Shown one piece after another: positions 49,781-61,221 of a stretch of 64,000 bases of DNA. The notes beneath the pieces are model-generated. The model had not been told where the DNA came from. It ran no database searches and worked only from the letters and a program-made list of their open reading frames with translations. The position numbers were made by a program, and so were the translations under genes. This DNA comes from Bradysia coprophila (lineage: Eukaryota; Arthropoda; Insecta; Diptera; Sciaridae). Each line of letters begins with the position of its first letter. Positions within the stretch are counted from its first letter, which is position 1. The DNA lies in NCBI RefSeq assembly GCF_014529535.1, contig NW_023503313.1, forward strand, positions 5,135,979-5,199,978, given 5' to 3'.

Positions 49781-50240
49781 CCAGAATTATCGCCCAGGGA
49801 ATTATCGCCCAGACAGATTTTTTCAAAAATTAATTGGTATTATCACCCGGGGAATTATCGCCCAGGAACTATCACCCAGCTCGATGGGAATTATCACCCG
49901 GGGAATTTTCGCCCAGGAATTATCACCCAGCTCGATAGGAATTATCACCCAGGGAACTATCACCCAGGAATTATCACCCAGACTAAGTGGAAACTTTCAC
50001 CCGGGGAATTATCGTAAAGGAATTATCACCCAGCTATCTGGTAATTATTCCCCAGCTAGTTAAAGGTGAGGAATTACGGCCCAGTAAATTTAGAATTATC
50101 ACCCAGCTATTTGAAATTGAGGAATTATCGCCCAGTGAATTTGGAATTATCACCCAGCTATCTGAGATTGAGGAATTATCGCCCAGTGAACTTGGAATTA
50201 TCACCCAGCTAACTGAAATTGAGGAATTATCGCCCAGAAA
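49778..50240. repeat. Left terminal 15 bp array (GGAATTATCGCCCAG)
   Basis: Units alternate between ATCGCCCAG and ATCACCCAG forms with short insertions. The same order of variants, in reverse, is found at 56575-56991; the left side has about one extra 54 bp block. Confidence 0.85.
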
Positions 50241-50519
50241 TTTGTGTTCAAAGTATTACCGAGTCAGCAATAACTTTTCAACTATGTTAAAAGATTTATC
50301 ACATTTTCGATATACACATCTTTTACTCCTATTAATTTGGTAAAACATTATCTATAGTAGAGAAAGATAACTTCCTCAGTGTGTAAACTTTAATGCGAAT
50401 TTACGTCTGATCTAATCAATTGTGCACCTTCTTGTGTTAATCTCATTCGACCTAATCGATTGTGCATCGTCTTAGGGGAATGCACATTTGATTCAATCGA
50501 TTCACCTAAGACGATGCAC

Positions 50520-53500
50520 AATCGATTGAATGAAACATTTAGGTTAACTAATTGTGCATCAACTTAGAAGCACCTAGTCTAGCAAATTGTGCATCATCTT
50601 AAATGGAGGCACATTTAGTCTAACTAATTGTGCATCAACTTAGAGGCATCTACAATTAGTCTAACTAATTGTGCATCAACTTAGAAGCACCTACAATTAG
50701 TCCAGCAAATTGTGCATCATCTTAAATGGATGCACATTAAGTTTAACTAATCGTGCATCAACTTAGAAGCATCTACAATCAATCTTAGCAAATTGTGCAT
50801 CATCTTAAACGGATGCACATTTAGTCTAACTAATTGTGCATCAACTTAGAGGCATCTACAAGCACTGCAGTTTACATGTTAGGGAATTCATCCTTTTACG
50901 AAATGCAACGAAAAGGAGCGTAGTTCGTCCCTACAGAATTCATCTTTTTACGATACTTCTAAGTTGATGCACAATTAGTTAGACTAATTGTAGATGCCTC
51001 TAAGTTGATGCACAATTAGTTAGACTAAATGTGCATCCATTTAAGATGATGCACAATTTGCTGGACTAATTGTAGATGCCTCTAAGTTGATGCACAATTA
51101 GTTAGACTAATTGTAGATGCCTCTAAGTTGATGCACAATTAGTTAGACTAATTGTAGATGCTTCTAAGTTGATGCACAATTTGCTAGACTAATTGTAGGT
51201 GCTTCTAAGTTGATGCACAATTAGTTAGACTAATTGTAGATGCTTCTAAGTTGATGCACAATTAGTTAAACTAAATGTGCATCCATTTAAGATGATGCAC
51301 AATTTGCTAGACTAATTGTAGGTGCTTCTAAGTTGATGCACAATTAGTTAGACTAATTGTAGATGCTTCTAAGTTGATGCACAATTAGTTAAACTAAATG
51401 TGCATCCATTTAAGATGATGCACAATTTGCTGGACTAATTGTAGATGCCTCTAAGTTGATGCACAATTAGTTAGACTAATTGTAGATGCTTCTAAGTTGA
51501 TGCACAATTAGTTAAACTAAATGTGCATCCATTTAAGATGATGCACAATTTGCTAGACTAATTGTAGGTGCTTCTAAGTTGATGCACAATTAGTTAAACT
51601 ATATGTGCATCCATTTAAGATGATGCACAATTTGCTGGACTAACTGTAGGTGCTTCTAAGTTGATGCACAATTAGTTAGACTAATTGTAGATGCTTCTAA
51701 GTTGATGCACAATTAGTTAAACTAAATGTGCATCCATTTAAGATGATGCACAATTTGCTGGACTAATTGTAGATGCCTCTAAGTTGATGCACAATTAGTT
51801 AGACTAAATGTGCATCCATTTAAGATGATGCACAATTTGCTGGACTAATTGTAGATGCCTCTAAGTTGATGCACAATTAGTTAGACTAATTGTAGATGCT
51901 TCTAAGTTGATGCCACAATTAGTTAGACTAATTGTAGATGCTTCTAAGTTGATGCACAATTAGTTAAACTAAATGTGCATCCATTTAAGATGATGCACAA
52001 TTTGCTAGACTAATTGTAGGTGCTTCTAAGTTGATGCACAATTAGTTAGACTAATTGTAGATGCTTCTAAGTTGATGCACAATTAGTTAAACTAAATGTG
52101 CATCCATTTAAGATGATGCACAATTTGCTGGACTAATTGTAGATGCCTCTAAGTTGATGCACAATTAGTTAGACTAAATGTGCATCCATTTAAGATGATG
52201 CACAATTTGCTGGACTAATTGTAGATGCCTCTAAGTTGATGCACAATTAGTTAGACTAATTGTAGATGCTTCTAAGTTGATGCACAATTAGTTAGACTAA
52301 TTGTAGATGCTTCTAAGTTGATGCACAATTAGTTAAACTAAATGTGCATCCATTTAAGATGATGCACAATTTGCTAGACTAATTGTAGGTGCTTCTAAGT
52401 TGATGCACAATTAGTTAGACTAATTGTAGATGCTTCTAAGTTGATGCACAATTAGTTAAACTAAATGTGCATCCATTTAAGATGATGCACAATTTGCTGG
52501 ACTAATTGTAGATGCCTCTAAGTTGATGCACAATTAGTTAGACTAAATGTGCATCCATTTAAGATGATGCACAATTTGCTGGACTAATTGTAGATGCCTC
52601 TAAGTTGATGCACAATTAGTTAGACTAATTGTAGATGCTTCTAAGTTGATGCACAATTAGTTAGACTAATTGTAGATGCTTCTAAGTTGATGCACAATTA
52701 GTTAAACTAAATGTGCATCCATTTAAGATGATGCACAATTTGCTGGACTAATTGTAGATGCCTCTAAGTTGATGCACAATTAGTTAGACTAAATGTGCAT
52801 CCATTTAAGATGATGCACAATTTGCTGGACTAATTGTAGATGCCTCTAAGTTGATGCACAATTAGTTAGACTAATTGTAGATGCTTCTAAGTTGATGCAC
52901 AATTAGTTAGACTAATTGTAGATGCTTCTAAGTTGATGCACAATTAGTTAAACTAAATGTGCATCTATTTAAGATGATGCACAATTTGCTAGACTAATTG
53001 TAGGTGCTTCTAAGTTGATGCACAATTAGTTAGACTAATTGTAGATGCTTCTAAGTTGATGCACAATTAGTTAAACTAAATGTGCATCCATTTAAGATGA
53101 TGCACAATTTGCTGGACTAATTGTAGATGCCTCTAAGTTGATGCACAATTAGTTAGACTAAATGTGCATCCATTTAAGATGATGCACAATTTGCTGGACT
53201 AATTGTAGATGCCTCTAAGTTGATGCACAATTAGTTAGACTAATTGTAGATGCTTCTAAGTTGATGCACAATTAGTTAGACTAATTGTAGATGCTTCTAA
53301 GTTGATGCACAATTAGTTAAACTAAATGTGCATCCATTTAAGATGATGCACAATTTGCTAGACTAATTGTAGGTGCTTCTAGGTTGATGCACAATTAGTT
53401 AGACTAATTGTAGATGCTTCTAAGTTGATGCACAATTAGTTAAACTAAATGTGCATCCATTTAAGATGATGCACAATTTGCTGGACTAATTGTAGATGCC

Positions 53501-56262
53501 TCTAAGTTGATGCACAATTAGTTAGACTAAATGTGCATCCATTTAAGATGATGCACAATTTGCTGGACTAATTGTAGATGCCTCTAAGTTGATGCACAAT
53601 TAGTTAGACTAATTGTAGATGCTTCTAAGTTGATGCACAATTAGTTAGACTAATTGTAGATGCTTCTAAGTTGATGCACAATTAGTTAAACTATATGTGC
53701 ATCCATTTAAGATGATGCACAATTTGCTGGACTAATTGTAGATGCCTCTAAGTTGATGCACAATTAGTTAGACTAATTGTAGATGCTTCTAAGTTGATGC
53801 ACAATTAGTTAGACTAATTGTAGATGCTTCTAAGTTGATGCACAATTAGTTAAACTAAATGTGCATCCATTTAAGATGATGCACAATTTGCTAGACTAAT
53901 TGTAGGTGCTTCTAAGTTGATGCACAATTAGTTAGACTAATTGTAGATGCTTCTAAGTTGATGCACAATTAGTTAAACTAAATGTGCATCCATTTAAGAT
54001 GATGCACAATTTGCTAGACTAATTGTAGGTGCTTCTAAGTTGATGCACAATTAGTTAGACTAATTGTAGATGCTTCTAAGTTGATGCACAATTAGTTAAA
54101 CTAAATGTGCATCCATTTAAGATGATGCACAATTTGCTGGACTAATTGTAGATGCCTCTAAGTTGATGCACAATTAGTTAGACTAATTGTAGATGCTTCT
54201 AAGTTGATGCACAATTAGTTAAACTAAATGTGCATCCATTTAAGATGATGCACAATTTGCTAGACTAATTGTAGGTGTTTCTAAGTTGATGCACAATTAG
54301 TTAAACTAAATGTGCATCCATTTAAGATGATGCACAATTTGCTGGACTAACTGTAGGTGCTTCTAAGTTGATGCACAATTAGTTAAACTAAATGTGCATC
54401 CATTTAAGATGATGCACAATTTGCCAGACTAATTGTAGATGCCTCTAAGTTGATGCACAATTAGTTAGATTAATTGTAGATGCTTCTAAGTTGATGCACA
54501 ATTAGTTAGACTAAATGTGCATCCATTTAAGATGATGCACAATTTGCTAGACTAATTGTAGGTGCTTCTAAGTTGATGCACAATTAGTTAAACTAAATGT
54601 GCATCCATTTAAGATGATGCACAATTTGCCAGACTAATTGTAGATGCCTCTAAGTTGATGCACAATTAGCTAGATTAATTGTAGATGCTTCTAAGTTGAT
54701 GCACAATTAGTTAGACTAAATGTGCATCCATTTAAGATTATGCACAATTTGCTAGACTAATTGTAGGTGCTTCTAAGTTGATGCACAATTAGTTAAACTA
54801 AATGTGCATCCATTTAAGATGATGCACAATTTGCTGGACTAATTGTAGATGCCTCTAAGTTGATGCACAATTAGTTAGACTAAATGTGCATCCATTTAAG
54901 ATGATGCACAATTTGCTAGACTAATTGTAGGTGCTTCTAAGTTGATGCACAATTAGTTAAACTAAATGTGCATCCATTTAAGATGATGCACAATTTGCCA
55001 GACTAATTGTAGATGCCTCTAAGTTGATGCACAATTAGTTAGACTAAATGTGCATCCATTTAAGATGATGCACAATTTGCTAGACTAATTGTAGGTGCTT
55101 CTAAGTTGATGCACAATTAGTTAGACTAAATGTGCATCCATTTAAGATGATGCACAATTTGCTGGACTAATTGTAGATGCCTCTAAGTTGATGCACAATT
55201 AGTTAGACTAATTGTAGATGCTTCTAAGTTGATGCACGATTAGTTAAACTAAATGTGCATCCATTTAAGATGATGTACAATTTGCTAGACTGATTGTAGG
55301 TGCTTCTAAGTTGATGCACAATTAGTTAAACTAAATGTGCATCCATTTAAGATGATGCACAATTTGCCAGACTAATTGTAGATGCCTCTAAGTTGATGCA
55401 CAATTAGTTAGACTAAATGTGCATCCATTTAAGATGATGCACAATTTGCCAGTCTAATTGTAGATGCCTCTAAGTTGATGCACAATTAGTTAGACTAATT
55501 GTAGATGCCTCTAAGTTGATGCACAATTAGTTAGACTAATTGTAGATGCCTCTAAGTTGATACACAATTAGTTAGACTAAATGTGCATCCATTTAAGATG
55601 ATGCACAATTTGCTAGACTAATTGTAGGTGCTTCTAAGTTGATGCACAATTAGTTAGACTAAATGTGCATCCATTTAAGATGATGCACAATTTGCTGGAC
55701 TAATTGTAGATGCCTCTAAGTTGATGCACAATTAGTTAGACTAATTGTAGATGCTTCTAAGTTGATGCACAATTAGTTAAACTTAATGTGCATCCATTTA
55801 AGATGATGCACAATTTGCTAGACTAATTGTAGCTGCTTCTAAGTTGATGCACAATTAGTTAAACTAAATGTGCATCCATTTAAGATGATGCACAATTTGC
55901 TGGACTAAATGTAGGTGCTTCTAAGTTGATGCACAATTAGTTAGACTAATTGTAGATGCCTCTAAGTTGATGGATAATTAGTTAGACTAAATGTGCCTCC
56001 ATTTAAGATGATGCACAATTTGCTAGACTAGGTGCTTCTAAGTTGATGCACAATTAGTTAGACTAAATGTGCATCCATTTAAGATGATGCACAATTTGCC
56101 AGACTAATTGTAGATGCCTCTAGGTTGATGCACAATTAGTTAGACTAAATGTGCATCCATTTAAGATGATGCACAATTTGCTAGACTAATTGTAGATGCC
56201 TCTAAGATGATGCACAATTTGCTAGACTAATTGTAGGTGCTTCTAAGTTGATGCACAATTAG
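50520..56262. repeat. 41 bp satellite, about 137 monomers in two opposed blocks
   Basis: Monomers all start 'GATGCACAATT' and fall into three types: one containing 'AGTTAGACTAATTGTAG', one with 'AGTTAAACTAAATGTGC', one with 'TGCTGGACTAATTGTAG'. The first has a perfect 9 bp inverted repeat (ACAATTAGT, TAG, ACTAATTGT). From about 51770 to 53500 the monomers are arranged in a higher-order repeat of nine (369 bp), with one six-monomer (246 bp) variant. Copies 50520-50870 run opposite to 50956-56262. Substitutions are few and indels rare. Confidence 0.93.
50871..50955. other. Loop of the large foldback
   Basis: About 85 bp of non-satellite sequence where the 41 bp satellite reverses direction. 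It contains 'TTCATCCTTTTACGAAATG' and 'GGAGCGTAG', the same minisatellite motif as 46865-47675. Confidence 0.8.
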
Positions 56263-56574
56263 TTAACCTAAATGTTTCATTCAATCGATTGTGCATCGTC
56301 TTAGGTGAATCGATTGAATCAAATGTGCATTCCCCTAAGACGATGCACAATCGATTAGGTCGAATGAGATTAACACAAGAAGGTGCACAATTGATTAGAT
56401 CAGACGTAAATTCGCATTAAAGTTTACACACTGAGGAAGTTATCTTTCTCTACTATAGATAATGTTTTACCAAATTAATAGGAGTAAAAGATGTGTATTG
56501 TGTATATCGAAAATGTGATATATCTTTTAACATAGTTGAAAAGTTACTGCTGACTCGGTAATACTTTAAACATA

Positions 56575-56991
56575 AATTTCTGGGCGATAATTCCTCAATC
56601 TCAGATAGCTGGGTGATAATTCCAAATTCACTGGGCAATAATTCCCCAATTTCAAATAGCTGGGTGATAATTCTAAATTTACTGCGCCGTAATTCCTCAG
56701 CTTTAACTAGCTGGGGAATAATTATCAGATAGCTGGGTGATAATTCCTGGGCGATAATTCCCCGGGTGAAAGTTCCCAGTTAGTCTGGGTGATAATTCCT
56801 GGGTGATAGTTCCCTGGGTGATAATTCCTATCGAGCTGGGTGATAATTCCTGGGCGAAAATTCCCCGGGTGATAATTCCCATCGAGCTGGGCGATAGTTC
56901 CTGGGCGATAATTCCCCGGGTGATAATACCAATTAATTTTTGAAAAAATCTGTCTGGGCGATAATTCCCTGGGCGATAATACCCGTCACCA
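56575..56991. repeat. Right terminal 15 bp array (CTGGGCGATAATTCC)
   Basis: Reverse-orientation partner of the left terminal array; includes the matching non-repeat interruption with 'AATTAATTTTTGAAAAAATC' near 56930, seen at the same relative place on the left (about 49823-49842). Confidence 0.85.
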
Positions 56992-57017
56992 TAGACTATT
57001 CGCACCCAAGTGCCAAT

Positions 57018-57705
57018 AGCACACGTTGAAAGTCAATTTCATTCACCATTGATTCTTCATTTTAGCCAGTCGGCTCCTCTAATACTCATATGACGTATGA
57101 CAGATAATAAAAACGTTGTAACTTGAATTGTCTCATCGTCCACCACACTACAAGTATCACGCTTTGATAGTTTTACAAATGAATTCTGTGACATCGATTT
57201 CGTATGTTGATTAACTGAAAAACGACTTCAGTTTTCTCCTTGATGAAGAACCTCGTTTTTCAGACATTACAGTACAATAGTTAAAGTGCCTAGTAATTGT
57301 TAGTGGTAATTTTTAATTAATAGAATTATTTCCGAAATCACTATGCGTTAAATAAAGCAATTTCAGCAATACAACGGTTTTTTGGAGCAATGAAAATGAT
57401 TCATCGAAATGCGAAATTAATGATTCAAGTTTGCTTCGAAGGATGAAAACAAAAAAAATAATCATGATTATCATGCATATACACATATAAATATCCACAG
57501 TAATGTTCAAAAATTAAAAATAATTGGGGAATCGTGTGAAACCTATACAACATATTCCACGAAATTGCAGGTGGAATATTAAGAATGGGTCTGAGGGAAA
57601 TCGCATTTTCTAGATGAAAGTTATAATTGTCCATTTTCCTTAAAATACTTTTTGGTTAAATTTATATTTCTCAAATGATTGTGAATTTCTATTAATTATA
57701 TACAC
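57018..57705. other. Gene-free spacer
   Basis: No coding region or repeat family recognised. Confidence 0.4.
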
Positions 57706-57829
57706 ATGTTCTCTTTCCACATAAAATTCAAGTCAACGTTGTGGAAATGAACTGGTGAGTATTGAGATGAGCGAAACTGTGTCGCTAGTTAGTCTAAGAA
57801 AAGATTGGACTAAACCGACTAGACAAACT

Positions 57830-58175
57830 TAGGCATGGGCATTATCATTATCGATAATTTTCGACTTTTTTTATCGAAAATTATCAAAAAAATATCGATA
57901 ATCGATAATTATTGATATTTTGATAATTATCAAGATATCGATAATTCGATATATCGATATTTCGGTCCGAAAATCCGATATTTATCGATATATTCCGATA
58001 TATCGGTATATTATCATGAATTTTCAGATAAATATCAAAATATCGATATTTTGATAATTATCGAATTCCGATATTTTGATAATTATCGATAATTATCAAA
58101 TTATCGATAACGATATGATTAATCGATTATCTATAATTTCTTTCGATTGATATTATCGATAATTTTGAACGTCTC
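57830..58175. mobile_element. Second copy of the GATAAT-rich hAT-like MITE
   Basis: Very similar along most of its length to 39588-39926, starting 'TAGGCATGGGC' and ending 'GAACGTCTCCCAATC'. The right tip is altered and no 8 bp duplication is seen. Confidence 0.8.
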
Positions 58176-58510
58176 CCAATCTTTCTTCTTATTTTCGTTA
58201 GACATGGTACTTCTTGTGTGAAATTTGCCGATCGAGACGTAGCCGTAGGCCAAGAGAATGCTATAAATATTGTGAGCATCTAACTCTAACACCACACAAT
58301 GGATGGGGAAAAATTTGATTGTGTTCTCATTCCAATTCAAAATTATTTTCATATAATGGAAACGGCAGAGGATGAGAACAATTCTTGACAAAGCTATCAA
58401 AATATGAAAATATTTATTTTCCTTTACTAGGAAGGAAAAATGGACTTTCCGTCCCTAGGGAAAAGTCTTTCCCTCCTTCGTAAAGGGAAACATTATACTA
58501 CACTCGGGAA

Positions 58511-58585
58511 ATAATTTGATATTTCGTATCACGATGAGTGAAAGTACCTCGGGCTAAAGCTCTGGATACGAAATATCAAATTCCT
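58511..58585. repeat. Short hairpin (AATTTGATATTTCGTATC arms)
   Basis: Arms of 18 bp ('AATTTGATATTTCGTATC' and 'GATACGAAATATCAAATT') around a loop of about 34 bp. Flanked by TCCCT-rich sequence. Function unknown; possibly a small non-autonomous element. Confidence 0.75.
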
Positions 58586-59212
58586 TCCCTTGTATAGTAA
58601 TATACTATATTTAATCAAGTGCTTCGGCACAAGATATGTAATTATCGAAGGTAATCTCAAGTGATATGAAGCACTTTGTTGGCTTTACCTTCAGCGAAAA
58701 AAACTGGCAAACTCGTGATTTAAATTTGAGTTTTGTTGGAGAATTTGCTTTTATTCTACAAAATTTAGTTCCTATAACTTTGACCTTCAAGGTATTACAA
58801 AGGTTTTGGAAAGGAACAAGGAGGACCCGATTTTTTTTGTCTTAGTCAAGGTCTTAGTAAAGTTAAAACGTGTAAACGATAACGAAAATAAAAAGGAAGT
58901 TTGTCTAGTGTGATCTTTCCTTTTAGACTAACTAGCGACGTAGTTCCGTGTCGCTGATCTCAATACTCACCAGTTCACTTTCATAATTGACTTGAATTTT
59001 ATGTGGAAAAAGAACATTTGGATACCACAGTGCTAGACATGACTCGGACGAAGTTAGTTTTATAATATCAATTTTCGCGTTTTTCAAGATTCATTGATCA
59101 GAATTACAAATTACTATTATAATAACCATATCTTCACACAAAACGAATTACTAAAACAAAATAAAGTTTCTGCTTCTATGCAGAAATGGAGAATACCAAA
59201 ATATTATGCCCG

Positions 59213-60215
59213 CACGTTAGTTAACGGGCGTGACGCAAGTTCTCTGCTACAAAAATGTAAAAAAAAAAAATTGTGGCGTATTTACAACAACATTTTAAGT
59301 TCTCACCTCAGCTCCGATGACCCCTACCTGTACATTAGGGGTGTGCGATGGTTCGGGGATCAGGATGTAAGGGGTCCACAAAAAATTCTTACCATCCCTA
59401 GATGTCAAAAAGTGATTTTAAAATTTTTTTAAATTCATTAACAACTTGCGCAAATTCACTGAAGCTGAATTTGCGACTACTGGTACAATCTCATATTTCG
59501 ACCTCTACCAACAATATGCTGCGAGATATTTTTTGCCCTAATTGGTGTTTTTCTACTAATTAGAGTCCAATAAAACAGAAAATTTTTAAATTGGAAAAAT
59601 TTGGCCGAAGCATTATGTTTGGTGTGTCGTCAAAGTTCGCCAACTATGAAAAATTGAGTAAATTTTAAACTTGAAAATTCTATAATCGACATAGAAAATT
59701 ATTCGATTATTGCTCAAATGGGCTTAAATTGTTGGGAATGTTGCCGGCTATCCAAAAAAGAAGAGTTTTTGAAAATCGTCTGTGAAATGTGTGTGGTGTG
59801 ACTGTTTGTTTTGCCCAAAATTGAGGCAAAATTCCTCAACGGAAAAAATCGATTTTTTTGAAAACGTGTGAAAAGCATTGTTTTTGCCTAAAATAATTTA
59901 ATTTAAAGTTTGTGGGCACTTTAGAGTCGAAAAAATTACACCCCTACTGTACATTCGTAAAAGTTTGTGTTACAAGTGGCAGATGTTGAGGAAAATACTG
60001 TTAAGAAAATTTTTAAAATAATGAAAAATAACAGAATTTAAGGAATTTAATCATATGCCTCCTTTGACGCAAAGTTTTTTTTGTAATTTTTTTTGGATCA
60101 AATTTTTTGTTGCTAAAACTTTTACGTTCAGACGCAGAATGCGTCACCCTCAGCGATAGCAGTTTTTTTTAAGTAGACTCAAGGACTAGCATCACTTTCG
60201 CCCTTAAGGTTTTTT
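59213..60215. repeat. Third copy of the GACGCAAGT dispersed repeat
   Basis: Starts 'GTTAACGGGCGTGACGCAAG' (compare near 13022), contains 'GTGGCAGATGTTGAGGAAA' near 59973 (inverse of a motif near 13880) and 'ATGCGTCACCCTCAGCGATA' near 60148. Non-coding. Confidence 0.5.
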
Positions 60216-60281
60216 GACTGATTTTATTTTAACTGAGATTTATGGGTACTGTCTTATTACCAAATAATTTGTTAGTACTTA

Positions 60282-61220
60282 AACAAGGCATCAGAACAGT
60301 CGGAGCGTTTGCTGCGACTTAGCCCCGTACAACCCGTAATCCTATTTCGTCCGCAACCATAATACGTCCGTAGCCCTAATAAGCCCGGAACCCTAATACG
60401 TCTACAACCCTCTAATGCGTCTGTTACCAAAATGCAAGTCAAGTTGGGCATGGTCAAATTTACTGAAAGTGTTCATTTTTAAAATTGCACATAGCGCAAT
60501 TACGAAAGCCCGTACGAAGTACCTCTCAAATAAAACCAACAATTTACGACATTATTTTAGAAACCCAAAATTTTTTGCCAACTTTCTATTGGGTATTCAA
60601 TTACCTCTCAAATGAAACAAAAACTAGCAAAATCGGTTGAGATTTACTCGATTTATGTGCAAAAAGCACTTAGGGCCGAGTAGCGGCCTTAATCCAAGAG
60701 ACCAAATTTTAAACTTTTTTGCCATCATTCTTTTCGGTATTCAATTATCTCTCAAACGAAACAAAAACTAGCAAAATCGGATGAGATTTGCTCGATATAT
60801 GTGCAAAACACTTAGGGCCGAGTAACGACCTTTGAGCCCTCCCAACAAGCCCGCGTTGCATCTTACCCAAAAACGATGTTCAGCAACTTTGTTCTACTCG
60901 TCAATACCTTTCATTTGATATATCACAAGCAGCTATTGCGTGCGTATTCCGGTAGATATCGTCGAAAGACTGAAAAACACCAACAGGGCCCTAGCTCTGT
61001 AAGGGCCGACCCTACCATGCCCATTTTCGAACTTGACCTTACTTTTGTCGATACCAATCGGGGAAACGGACAGACGGACAGACGGACATTTTTTTTATTG
61101 CGGATTCGTTATCTATGAACATATACAAATGCTTTGCCCTTACTGTCTGCTTCCAATTCAACATGTTACAAACGGCATATTAATCTTATAAGCCCCCAGT
61201 ACTTCGTACGGGGCTAAAAA
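60282..61220 (-). mobile_element. Family F1 element, single unit, inverted
   Basis: Starts with the complement of the F1 end 'GATGCCTTGTTT' and finishes 'CTTCGTACGGGGCTAAAAA'. It has only about two of the internal 144 bp units and a short GGACAGAC tract at about 61066-61088. It abuts the 5' end of the following LINE with no visible gap. Confidence 0.85.
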
Positions 61221-61221
61221 C

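Larger units (their letters stand above)
49778..56991. mobile_element. 7.2 kb asymmetric foldback element with satellite-expanded arm
   Basis: Left arm 49778-50870, loop about 50871-50955, right arm 50956-56991. Outermost 430-460 bp on each side are inverted arrays of a 15 bp motif 'GGAATTATCGCCCAG' and its A/G variants. Next come about 300 bp of matched inverted sequence (50231-50545 versus 56264-56580), including an 'ATCGATTGTGCATCGTC' palindromic block. Innermost are 41 bp satellite monomers: about 8 on the left, about 129 on the right. Flanks share 'ATAGACTATTCGCACCCAAG', consistent with insertion into the ~37 bp array. No intact gene; open frames inside the arms follow the 15 bp period. 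Confidence 0.85.
57706..59017. mobile_element. 1.3 kb element with ~120 bp inverted repeats
   Basis: Left arm 57706-57829 ('CCACATAAAATTCAAGTCAA' ... 'GGTGAGTATTGAGAT' ... 'TCGCTAGTTAGTCTAA' ... 'CTAGACAAACTT') is matched by its complement at about 58895-59017. Arms are diverged by a few substitutions and short indels. The interior has a MITE directly against the left arm, a short hairpin, and no gene. Confidence 0.75.

Noticed and set aside
49987..50343. Open frame with repeated ELSPSEFGIITQL
   Set aside because: The 15 bp terminal repeat is a multiple of three, so it is open by construction; the mirrored arm gives a similar frame on the other strand.
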